This document shows, one piece after another, positions 1-5,544 of a stretch of 10,503 bases of DNA. A program made the position numbers and the translations under genes. The notes under the pieces were generated by a model. The model ran no database searches. It saw only the letters and a list, made by a program, of their open reading frames with translations, and had not been told where the DNA came from. Position 1 is the first letter of the stretch; every line of letters starts with the position of its first letter. The DNA is from Candidatus Melainabacteria bacterium (lineage in GTDB: Bacteria > Cyanobacteriota > Vampirovibrionia > LMEP-6097), in assembly GCA_028817775.1 (NCBI GenBank), contig JAPPOW010000090.1, forward strand, positions 6,852-17,354. The letters are read 5' to 3'.

Positions 1-635
1 CTAATAACCTCACTAACCTCATTTTGTTTACGCCTAAACGCTTCTGTGCTAATTCCCCCATCATAGGCAACAAAGGCTTTACCGACTCTTCGGAAATTCC
101 AAAAGATATTTGTCAACTTACCAGTAGTATTGTCAATAAAGTCTGCCATCCTTGGAATCAAGCCCCAAACAGGGTTGTCATGGTAAGGAAAGAAAACTTT
201 GAATAAACCAATCCAAGGTGCCACAAAAGCATTGAGCCTATAAACATTACTGCCAAGACTGGCAGCAACCATGTTCTCAACCATATCGGAAGCAATATCG
301 TCAGGCATACGCATATCTCCACCCGGTTGTGCGTGAATCGAGTACTGTGCTTGTTGTCTAATTTTATGAAGAAAGTCATCAACAATATCCAAACCCTTGG
401 TCTGAGTTTTTTCTGGATCATTATCTCTGCTTGAACCTGACAAGAAGGAAAGAAAACTTCTTGCAAACATTGCAAGAGTACCGATACGTGCAAAACTCAA
501 GTCAAGGTTGACTTGTTTAATAAGCGGTTGCTTGGCTAAGGCTTCGCGGTTACGCAAAGTCTCAACCGGCTCCTCATTCTCTTGATAAGACTTTGGAGCT
601 TGATATTTTTCCCAAGGCGAACCAGGCTGCGGCAT
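1..635 (-). CDS. Unrecognised protein, 5' part only (runs off left edge)
   Basis: An uninterrupted reading frame on the minus strand continues past base 1, giving about 211 residues from the first in-frame ATG (635-633). I recognise no family. The protein opens with a polar, proline- and glutamate-rich stretch (MPQPGSPWEKYQAPKSY). A more hydrophobic stretch follows (IGTLAMFARSFLSFLSG), and further along come aromatic-rich segments such as FVAPWIGLFKVFFPYH and NPVWGLIPRMADFI. These could be amphipathic or membrane-associated helices, but I see no signal peptide. The ATG at 635 has no Shine-Dalgarno sequence. The same frame stays open upstream to a stop at 716-714 but holds no ATG, GTG or TTG there. 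An ATG at 714-712 (MPKK then stop) would join this frame if one base of the A6 run at 700-705 were absent, giving an N-terminus MPKKNKEEKISLEPNN. Function unknown; the C-terminus is outside the window. Confidence 0.6.
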   Translation of the reverse strand, partial: MPQPGSPWEKYQAPKSYQENEEPVETLRNREALAKQPLIKQVNLDLSFARIGTLAMFARSFLSFLSGSSRDNDPEKTQTKGLDIVDDFLHKIRQQAQYSIHAQPGGDMRMPDDIASDMVENMVAASLGSNVYRLNAFVAPWIGLFKVFFPYHDNPVWGLIPRMADFIDNTTGKLTNIFWNFRRVGKAFVAYDGGISTEAFRRKQNEVSEVI

Positions 636-720
636 AGTAGCAGCAGCACGGCCTGCATGAACTGAGTTGTTCGGCTCTAGGCTGATTTTTTCCTCTTTAT
701 TTTTTCTTTGGCATTAACAA

Positions 721-780
721 TAAGTGTCAATACCGCTATACAATTATAGCCTATTGTGTATATAGGTGTTTTCATCTATG
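721..780. promoter_or_regulatory. Divergent promoter region with a TATAAT box and operator-like palindrome
   Basis: The 145 bases between the leftward gene (ATG at 714) and rpmI (ATG at 859) contain no gene I can support. On the minus strand a perfect TATAAT (748-743) lies 28 bases before the ATG at 714-712. No convincing -35 hexamer is visible at the usual spacing. The TATAAT overlaps an inverted repeat GCTATA-CAAT-TATAGC (735-750), which could be a repressor site or chance in AT-rich DNA. A promoter for rpmI must also lie in 721-858. TATGAT at 840-845 is a weak -10 candidate. Confidence 0.35.
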
Positions 781-858
781 ATGCCATCTTCTATAGAGTC
801 AAGACCCAATATTTTCTTAATACTAATTAAGCAAGCCTCTATGATAAGATTCTCCTCT

Positions 859-1071
859 ATGCCTAAGCAAAAAACTAACAAATCGGCTAAAAAAAGATTC
901 AAGATCACGGGTACCGGCAAGGTTACTTTTAAGAAATCTGGTATCAAGCACTTGAATTCACATATGTCGGCTAGACACAAACTTAGATTACGTCGTCCAG
1001 AATCAACAATGGATGATTCACAAATGGACAATGCAATGGGCATGTTTCCATACAAAAAGTACGGCAGATAA
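859..1071 (+). CDS. rpmI: 50S ribosomal protein L35 (bL35)
   Basis: The product is 70 residues, close to the usual 64-67 of bL35, a small basic protein of the large ribosomal subunit. It opens with the family signature MPKQKTNKSAKKRFKITGTG and continues with the conserved HLNSHMSARHKLRLRRP. The acidic or polar C-terminal extension TMDDSQMDNAMGMFPYKKYGR is somewhat unlike the standard ending but keeps the terminal basic/aromatic character. The frame is open 31 codons further upstream, but the MPK start at 859 matches the family. No strong Shine-Dalgarno sequence precedes it. It is followed after 20 bases by rplT, the normal order in bacteria, where infC usually precedes the pair. Here infC is not upstream. 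Regulation by L20 binding to the leader is known in other bacteria, but I cannot see it from the sequence. Confidence 0.95.
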   Translation: MPKQKTNKSAKKRFKITGTGKVTFKKSGIKHLNSHMSARHKLRLRRPESTMDDSQMDNAMGMFPYKKYGR

Positions 1072-1091
1072 ATAATTTTTAGGAAAGAACA

Positions 1092-1442
1092 ATGAGAGTC
1101 AAACGAGGCAACGTAAGAAAACGCAAACACAAGAAAGTCCTTAAAGCAACCAAGGGCATGAAAGGTGGTCGCAGCAAAATCTTTAGAGCAGCAATGCAAG
1201 GGATGATGCGTGCACTTAAGCGTGCGTTCAAAGATAGACGTCTTAAGAAGCGTGATTTCCGTGGTCTTTGGATCCAAAGAATCAACGCTGCAGTTAGACC
1301 ATTCGATCTTTCTTACAGTAGATTCATCAATGGTTTGAGCAAAGCTGGTATCGAACTTAACCGTAAGATCATTGCTCAGCTTGCCGTTGAAGACAAAGCA
1401 GCTTTTGAAGAGCTTGTGAGTTTAGCTAAAGCAGCAGCTTAA
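1092..1442 (+). CDS. rplT: 50S ribosomal protein L20 (bL20)
   Basis: The product is 116 residues, typical of bL20, which binds 23S rRNA early in large-subunit assembly. In other bacteria it also represses translation of its own operon. The basic N-terminal extension MRVKRGNVRKRKHKKVLKAT is characteristic. It is followed by the conserved KGMKGGRSKIFRAAMQ and by RDFRGLWIQRINAAVR. The C-terminal globular part contains YSRFINGLSKAGIELNRKI, the family's typical RNA-binding surface, and ends LVSLAKAAA. A good Shine-Dalgarno AGGAAAG (1081-1087) lies 4 bases before the ATG. It is almost certainly cotranscribed with rpmI. Confidence 0.97.
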   Translation: MRVKRGNVRKRKHKKVLKATKGMKGGRSKIFRAAMQGMMRALKRAFKDRRLKKRDFRGLWIQRINAAVRPFDLSYSRFINGLSKAGIELNRKIIAQLAVEDKAAFEELVSLAKAAA

Positions 1443-1468
1443 TGGACGCTGTAACACTCTAGCGCTCT

Positions 1469-1490
1469 AAGGCTGTAACGGAAGCCTTTT
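1469..1490 (+). terminator. Weak intrinsic-terminator-like hairpin after rplT
   Basis: AAGGCT (1469-1474), an 8-base loop and AGCCTT (1483-1488) form a 6-bp stem that runs into a short T run (TTTT, then GG). It sits 26 bases after the rplT stop, as expected for the operon terminator. The stem is short and the U-tract is brief, so efficiency is doubtful. A second inverted repeat, GGTTG (1491-1495) with CAACC (1510-1514) around TACTAGTA, follows at once and could stop transcription from either side. Confidence 0.4.
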
Positions 1491-1514
1491 GGTTGTTACT
1501 AGTACCCAGCAACC

Positions 1515-1545
1515 GTCATTGCGAGACGCAGTCGAAGCAATCTAG
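1515..1545. repeat. REP-like palindromic element (GTCATTGCGAG...GAAGCAATCTAG)
   Basis: The sequence begins GTCATTGCGAG and ends GAAGCAATCTAG. ATTGC (1518-1522) pairs with GCAAT (1537-1541), and an inner GAC/GTC stem closes a GCA loop (1528-1530). Elements beginning GTCATTGCGAG and ending AAGCAATCT are, from general recollection, dispersed repeats in many unrelated bacterial genomes. It lies between the convergent ends of rplT and murT, and the flanking bases run into the murT stop codon (TAG, 1549-1547). Only one copy is in the window, so its repeat status is inferred. Confidence 0.55.
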
Positions 1546-1546
1546 A

Positions 1547-2830
1547 CTAGAGTTGGTTTAATTCAAGTAGAGCTGTATAGGTAGGAAGCACAAACAAAGT
1601 TTCACTGTTCTGTTTTGAGCTTGTAGCATCCACTAAAGCCTGCTTTAGGCTCTTGATAATCTTAATTTGCCCAGGCTTAATACCAGCATACTTCAACCTC
1701 ACCGCCATATCTTCAGCCCGGCAGCCAGCACAAATTATCTCTGATTTGGTTTGCAAGTGTTCAAACTCAGCATCCCAGAGCCAGCTTAGATCTCTGCCGT
1801 CAGCATAATTATCATTAATAGCAATCATGAACTTAGGGTTTTTCTTAGTAGCCAAATCTCTAAGCACTTCAGTTGCTCCAGTAGGATTTTTAATCAAAAA
1901 AGTTTGGTATTCTACGCCATCAAAAGTTTTGATTTCAGCTCTACCAAAATTACCTCTATAGTTTTCAATACCTTGCTTGATGCTTGTAAGATCCACCCCA
2001 GCAACTAGAGCAGTAGCTGCTGCAGCTGTTGCATTGTAAATATTATAGAGACCAGGTAGTTTGAAATCTATCTCGATGCTTTGCTCTTGGTAAACTAGTT
2101 TGATTTTATGCTCAGAGACTTGCTCACAAATCAAATTAGCATCCACATCTCGTTGAGGGTCAGAATCAAGATTGCTTAGCTCTCGATCAGCTTTAACAGC
2201 AAAACTAAAAACTTCAAAACCTTCTACTTGATTAGCTATATCCAAGACCTTCGTATCATCAGCATTAAGTACCAATACCGGACTGTCATCGTGAGGAGCA
2301 TCAGCGACGTCACGATCTCCCTGTCGTTGCACTAAATTTCTAATTCCCTGAATAATCAACTTTTGCGTAGCATCTATCTCACCAAATCTATCTAATTGAT
2401 CTCTAAATAAATTAGTGACAGTGATTGTCTTTACTGGAATAATCTTGGCGACCTCTGGTAAAGTAGCTTCATCAACCTCAAGTACAAAATTATTAGATTT
2501 AAGATTGCCACTCAGATCAGAAGAGTTGATGAATTCAGCTAAGATGCCGTAGTAAAGATTTGCTCCCATCAAGTTTGAGATAGGATCTTCTCCGCCAGCA
2601 AGCTTATAGATTTCCCGGAGTAAACCAGCAGTGGTTGTTTTACCGTTAGTTCCCGTAATGATGCTTTGCAGATTACTGGTCTCAAGTTCAGCTGCAAAGT
2701 CTTCAAGTAACTTAGGTTGGAGAGCTAGAGCCACTCTGCCAGGTAAAGCCGAGCCAGAGCCTAAGCGCAAAATTTTAACCAGGCTCCTGGTTAATTTAGC
2801 TAAGCTGATTGCAACTAACCCGGAGGCCAT
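1547..2830 (-). CDS. murT: Lipid II isoglutaminyl synthase, MurT subunit
   Basis: A Mur-ligase-like protein of 427 residues. With the glutaminase GatD, MurT amidates the alpha-carboxyl of D-Glu in lipid II to D-isoglutamine, in the cytoplasm. Visible motifs in order: ATP-binding GTNGKTTT (60-67), LFRDQLDRFGEID (141-153), NADD (189-192), LPGLYNIYNATAAAA (258-272), GRAE (296-299), KNPTGATEVL (314-323), and NDNYADGRDLSWLWD (339-353). The last begins the MurT-specific C-terminal domain (DUF1727) and carries the aspartate expected to complete GatD's catalytic triad. CRAEDMAVRLKYAGI (370-384) is also typical. Unusually, the zinc-ribbon insertion with four cysteines expected near residues 205-260 is absent; only C235 is there. 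The ATG overlaps the end of the HIT gene by 16 bases, with GAGAGA as ribosome site, so the two are translationally linked. No gatD is downstream; rplT converges from the other strand. Confidence 0.93.
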   Translation of the reverse strand: MASGLVAISLAKLTRSLVKILRLGSGSALPGRVALALQPKLLEDFAAELETSNLQSIITGTNGKTTTAGLLREIYKLAGGEDPISNLMGANLYYGILAEFINSSDLSGNLKSNNFVLEVDEATLPEVAKIIPVKTITVTNLFRDQLDRFGEIDATQKLIIQGIRNLVQRQGDRDVADAPHDDSPVLVLNADDTKVLDIANQVEGFEVFSFAVKADRELSNLDSDPQRDVDANLICEQVSEHKIKLVYQEQSIEIDFKLPGLYNIYNATAAAATALVAGVDLTSIKQGIENYRGNFGRAEIKTFDGVEYQTFLIKNPTGATEVLRDLATKKNPKFMIAINDNYADGRDLSWLWDAEFEHLQTKSEIICAGCRAEDMAVRLKYAGIKPGQIKIIKSLKQALVDATSSKQNSETLFVLPTYTALLELNQL

Positions 2831-3165
2831 TGATGTTCTCTCCCTGCAAGCAAATGCATATGCAAATGAAAAACTGTTTGCCCGCCATCTTTACCCGTGT
2901 TGACCACAGTCCGGTAACCTGCTTCAGCAAAGCCTTGCTCTTGAGCAATCTTTGGTGCTGCTAACATTAATTCACCCAGTACTTGCTGATCACCATCAAC
3001 AAATTCTTGCAAACTTGCTTTGTGAATTTTGGGGATGATCAAATAATGGTGTGGACTAGCTGGTTGAATATCCTTGAAAGCCAATACATAATCATTTTCA
3101 TATATTTTTTCAGCGGGGATTTCTCCTGCAATAATCTTACAAAAGAGGCAATCTTTGTCACTCAT
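2815..3165 (-). CDS. HIT-family nucleotide hydrolase (HinT/PKCI-like)
   Basis: A 116-residue protein with the full architecture of branch-I HIT proteins, which hydrolyse purine nucleoside phosphoramidates or related adenylates. The N-terminus CLFCKIIAGEIPAEKIYE (6-23) carries the two cysteines common in bacterial HinT-like proteins. FKDIQPASPHHYLIIPKIH follows at 30-48. VVNTGKDGGQTVFHLHMHLL (87-106) contains the catalytic histidine triad H100-x-H102-x-H104. The length is normal and the C-terminus ends HQWPPG. Its end overlaps murT by 16 bases, so it is probably the upstream gene of a HIT-murT pair. No Shine-Dalgarno sequence is evident before the ATG (upstream bases TTACAAT), and a large hairpin element separates it from ribBA. 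The physiological substrate cannot be told from sequence. Confidence 0.95.
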   Translation of the reverse strand: MSDKDCLFCKIIAGEIPAEKIYENDYVLAFKDIQPASPHHYLIIPKIHKASLQEFVDGDQQVLGELMLAAPKIAQEQGFAEAGYRTVVNTGKDGGQTVFHLHMHLLAGREHQWPPG

Positions 3166-3186
3166 ATTGTAATTTTATCATGGCAG

Positions 3187-3328
3187 AAAGCGTATGCTCG
3201 CACAGCTCGCTGCGTATGGCTACGCCTGCTTATGCTTTGCTGCTATGGACTTCAATCTCCCTAGCAGGACGAAGTCCATATGCAAGAGCTTAGCTCCATA
3301 CGCAGCGAGCTGTGCGAGCATACGCTTT
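3187..3328. repeat. Large inverted repeat with 33-bp perfect arms
   Basis: The left arm (3187-3219, beginning AAAGCGTATGCTCGCACAGC) and right arm (3296-3328, ending GCGAGCATACGCTTT) are exact reverse complements over 33 bases. Inside them a second perfect 10-bp inverted repeat, TATGGACTTC (3244-3253) and GAAGTCCATA (3271-3280), closes a 17-base loop. The element fills almost the whole gap between the ribBA stop and the HIT start. On the minus strand only a short T run follows (CTTTCTG). On the plus strand the arm ends CTTTTT. It contains no reading frame with a recognisable product. It could be a transcription attenuator or RNA-processing stem between ribBA and the HIT gene, or a MITE-like palindromic repeat. 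The sequence does not decide between these. Confidence 0.8.
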
Positions 3329-3330
3329 TT

Positions 3331-4551
3331 CTACAACAAATGTCCCAATTTATCCTTCTTGGTACCCAGATACTTCTCATTATGCTTTTGACTCTGAATT
3401 TTCAATGGCACTCTATCAACAATTTCCAAACCATAGCCATCAATACCACGGATCTTCTTAGGATTATTAGTAAGCACTCTGATCTTAGTTAAACCAAGAT
3501 CAGTAAGTATCTGCGCGCCGACTCCAAAGGATCTCAAGTCAGGCGGAAAACCAAGCTTATGGTTTGCTTCCACCGTATCATGCCCTTGATCCTGTAAATT
3601 ATAAGCTTTGATTTTATTCAGCAGACCAATACCACGACCTTCTTGACGCAAGTAAACTAGCACGCCAAGACCTTCATCACGAATCTGTTTAATTGCACTT
3701 TGCAATTGATCACCACAATCACAGCGCAAACTTGCAAACAAATCACCAGTAAGACATTCACTATGCATGCGCACCAATACTGATTTGTCCTTAGCTTGCT
3801 CTAGATCACCATGAACCAAAGCTACATGCTCTTTATTAGTAAGAAAGTCCTTATAACCATAGATTCTAAAATCTTCATCAAACTTGGTTGGCAAAGCTGC
3901 TTCAGTCACCCTATGAACAAATCTTTCTTTCTTGAGACGATAAGCAACCAGATCAGCAATGGTAATAAACTTGAGATCATGCTGCTTAGCAAAGGTTACC
4001 AAATCATCGCGACGTGCCATCTCCCCATCTTCTTTAAGAATTTCACAAATCACTCCCGCTGACTTAAATCCAGCAAGGCGAGCTAAATCAACGGCTGCTT
4101 CAGTATGACCAACACGTTTGAGCACCCCACCATCAATTGCTTTAAGCGGGAAGATATGTCCCGGACGGCGCAAGTCACTTGGTTTAGCTTCATCAGAGAT
4201 TGCAACTTGAATTGTTTTAGCACGATCAGAAGCACTGATTCCAGTTGTGACTCCAAACTTAGGGTCAGCATCAACACTAATAGTGAATGCGGTCTGCATT
4301 GTATCGCTACTAACATCAACCATCTCACCAAGCTCTAAGTCTTCGACTATCTTCTTTTCAAGTGCCAGGCAAATCAAACCACGCCCTTCTTTAGCCATAA
4401 AGTTGATAATTTCAGGACTAACTGACTCTGCAGCACATATCAAATCACCTTCATTTTCGCGGTCACTATCATCTGCGACAATGACCATTTTGCCAGCTTT
4501 GATGTCAGCAATCGCTTCTTCTATAGTACTAAATTGGATTTCTTTTGTCAT
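3331..4551 (-). CDS. ribBA: Bifunctional 3,4-dihydroxy-2-butanone-4-phosphate synthase / GTP cyclohydrolase II
   Basis: A 406-residue fusion catalysing both entry reactions of riboflavin synthesis: ribulose-5-phosphate to the four-carbon DHBP, and GTP to the diaminopyrimidine intermediate. The RibB half (about 1-205) shows DDSDRENEGDL (27-37, metal/acidic loop), GRGLICLAL (56-64), RRPGHIFPL (128-136) and GHTEAAVDL (148-156). The RibA half (about 206-400) shows the zinc cysteines C266, C277 and C279 in SECLTGDLFASLRCDCGDQL, then YLRQEGRGIGL (300-310), GVGAQIL (343-349) and LTNNPKKIRGIDGYGLEI (360-377). All expected catalytic motifs are present and the length is typical. No other rib gene is in the window. 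The ATG sits at the foot of a strong hairpin (4551-4582) with only AGG as possible ribosome site, so translation may be controlled by that structure. I see no FMN riboswitch consensus upstream. Confidence 0.97.
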   Translation of the reverse strand: MTKEIQFSTIEEAIADIKAGKMVIVADDSDRENEGDLICAAESVSPEIINFMAKEGRGLICLALEKKIVEDLELGEMVDVSSDTMQTAFTISVDADPKFGVTTGISASDRAKTIQVAISDEAKPSDLRRPGHIFPLKAIDGGVLKRVGHTEAAVDLARLAGFKSAGVICEILKEDGEMARRDDLVTFAKQHDLKFITIADLVAYRLKKERFVHRVTEAALPTKFDEDFRIYGYKDFLTNKEHVALVHGDLEQAKDKSVLVRMHSECLTGDLFASLRCDCGDQLQSAIKQIRDEGLGVLVYLRQEGRGIGLLNKIKAYNLQDQGHDTVEANHKLGFPPDLRSFGVGAQILTDLGLTKIRVLTNNPKKIRGIDGYGLEIVDRVPLKIQSQKHNEKYLGTKKDKLGHLL

Positions 4552-4592
4552 CCTGAGGAGCGCCTCTGGCGCGACGTCAGGACCTCCCTGAC
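4551..4592. repeat. REP-like palindrome abutting the ribBA start codon
   Basis: TCCTGA (4551-4556) pairs with TCAGGA (4577-4582). Inside, GCGCC (4560-4564) pairs with GGCGC (4568-4572) around a TCT loop. An alternative, mutually exclusive stem is GTCAGG (4576-4581) with CCTGAC (4587-4592). The left foot reads GTCATCCTGAGG, which I recall as a common opening of dispersed bacterial palindromic repeats. On the ribBA transcript the hairpin ends CTCAGGATG, so it holds the AGG ribosome-site candidate and the first base of the start codon. Confidence 0.6.
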
Positions 4593-4685
4593 TACAACTA
4601 ATTACGCCAGACCTAATAGTAGCATGTGCCTATTTAACCCATCTTTAACCTAATTTTGTACTAATTAAACCAAAGGAAAGCAATT

Positions 4686-4889
4686 ATGAAAGCCAAAGCA
4701 GCAGATCGTTTACCAGCAGAATTAGCTAATGTAATGAGGAAATCTCGTAGTGAATATAGCGCAACAGAGAACCCTAAAATCAAAGCAGATACTAAACCAA
4801 AAGCCAAAGGTTTAGCTTCAGCTAGAAATTTTGGACCTCAAAACAATAAGCCTGCAAATGGTCAAAAATTTAATGAAGCAAATGCATAG
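4686..4889 (+). CDS. Small basic protein of unknown function
   Basis: A 67-residue lysine- and alanine-rich protein with no family I recognise. It opens MKAKAADRLPAELANVMRKS, possibly a helix. The rest is low-complexity and polar, with repeated lysine-alanine-lysine motifs and an asparagine/proline-rich tail (FGPQNNKPANGQKF), likely disordered. There are no cysteines, membrane segments or signal peptide. The start is well supported by AAAGGAAAG (4672-4680), 5 bases before the ATG, which is the best argument that it is real. It is divergent from ribBA and 41 bases ahead of the next gene on the same strand, suggesting a small two-gene operon. Confidence 0.6.
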   Translation: MKAKAADRLPAELANVMRKSRSEYSATENPKIKADTKPKAKGLASARNFGPQNNKPANGQKFNEANA

Positions 4890-4930
4890 GCTTTAACCTA
4901 GGCTTAACAAGGAACTGTTTTAATCAAAGC

Positions 4931-5245
4931 ATGGATTTATTCGACGACAAGAAAAATAGCAATCAATCATCAACAGGTAGTCTTGACTCACAGGTTGAAC
5001 TAGTTACCAGCTTCTTTAGCAAATTTGCTGATGATAGAGAGCTTGGCTACTACAAATCAATGGTCGTTGATCTTTACCGTGCTATCACTTGCTACCGCAT
5101 GTATGATAATTTAGAAGAATTTTTAGCAATCAACCCTGAGCTTAAAGATGCTCGCGAAGATGTAATTGAGCTTTGGCATGAATTTGACAAGCTTAGTGAC
5201 GCCGAACTAGCAGAAGTTGCACTTGAGCTATTGCAAGACATTTAA
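4931..5245 (+). CDS. Small acidic helical protein of unknown function
   Basis: A 104-residue protein that I cannot assign. After a polar N-terminus (MDLFDDKKNSNQSSTGSLDS) it looks all-helical and acidic, with segments VELVTSFFSKFADDRELGYY, VVDLYRAITCYRMYDNLEEF and LSDAELAEVALELLQDI. The pattern of amphipathic helices rich in D and E and the normal codon use support a real soluble protein. The nearest ribosome-binding match, AAGGAA (4909-4914), is 16 bases from the ATG, too far for a standard site, and no closer in-frame start exists. Its TAA stop overlaps the stop of the convergent antitoxin gene within a shared TTAA. It is probably cotranscribed with the 67-residue gene upstream. Confidence 0.65.
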   Translation: MDLFDDKKNSNQSSTGSLDSQVELVTSFFSKFADDRELGYYKSMVVDLYRAITCYRMYDNLEEFLAINPELKDAREDVIELWHEFDKLSDAELAEVALELLQDI

Positions 5246-5544
5246 AAACTTCTCTTACTTAAAATTTCCTTGATCGTTAGTGGGTTTTCACTAATACAAC
5301 TCAGATAAGATGTTACAGCCTTATCTGGTTCATAAGTACCTTGCTCCCATTTACGCAAAGTTTCAATATTAAAACCATAGTTCTCTGCAAACTCCTTCTG
5401 AGTCATCCCTAATGATTTACGCAACTGCTTAATATCAACACTAATTTTGTAAGTGATTAAACTCGATGGTGATTCAAGAACTTCATCTAATGATTCCATT
5501 ATTTCGTCACCTAAACTTTTGTCTTTTTTGGTTCTTTTCTTCAT
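5242..5544 (-). CDS. higA: HigA2-like antitoxin with XRE helix-turn-helix
   Basis: A 100-residue protein. A charged N-terminal tail (MKKRTKKDKSLGDEIMESLD) fits the flexible toxin-neutralising segment of HigA2-type antitoxins. A helix-turn-helix follows at about 35-85: VDIKQLRKSLGMTQKEFAEN, then YGFNIETLRKWEQGTYEPDK, where the second helix plus WEQG is the classic XRE/HigA2 pattern. By family knowledge it should bind the operator of its own operon and neutralise the HigB toxin. The ATG overlaps the TGA of the ancestral toxin frame (ATGA, 5544-5541), the usual translational coupling. The reading frame is intact even though the toxin upstream is broken, so it may remain as a repressor or as an antidote to related toxins. 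Its stop overlaps that of the convergent gene. Confidence 0.85.
   Translation of the reverse strand: MKKRTKKDKSLGDEIMESLDEVLESPSSLITYKISVDIKQLRKSLGMTQKEFAENYGFNIETLRKWEQGTYEPDKAVTSYLSCISENPLTIKEILSKRSF

Noticed and set aside
185..459. 15-base direct repeat AAGGAAAGAAAACTT at 185-199 and 445-459
   Set aside because: The two copies are read in different frames of the left-edge gene, are low in complexity, and have unrelated flanks; most likely chance.
158..493. Minus-strand frame of 111 codons
   Set aside because: It lies in another frame of the same strand as the longer open frame 1-713. Its composition is unnatural, and the alternative frame reads as normal protein.
766..858. 31-codon N-terminal extension of L35
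   Set aside because: The sequence MFSSMMPSSIESRPN... has no counterpart in bL35, and the conserved MPKQKT start is at 859.
744..1277. Minus-strand frame of 177 codons opposite rpmI and rplT
   Set aside because: It is antisense to two unmistakable ribosomal-protein genes; a shadow of their codon bias.
3187..3328. Plain rho-independent terminator of ribBA
   Set aside because: The arms are far longer than a terminator stem, and on the ribBA strand only three Ts follow (CTTTCTG). A special repeat or regulatory structure fits better, though termination is not excluded.
4552..4685. FMN riboswitch upstream of ribBA
   Set aside because: The conserved FMN-element core blocks are not recognisable in the 134 bases; only the REP-like palindrome is seen.
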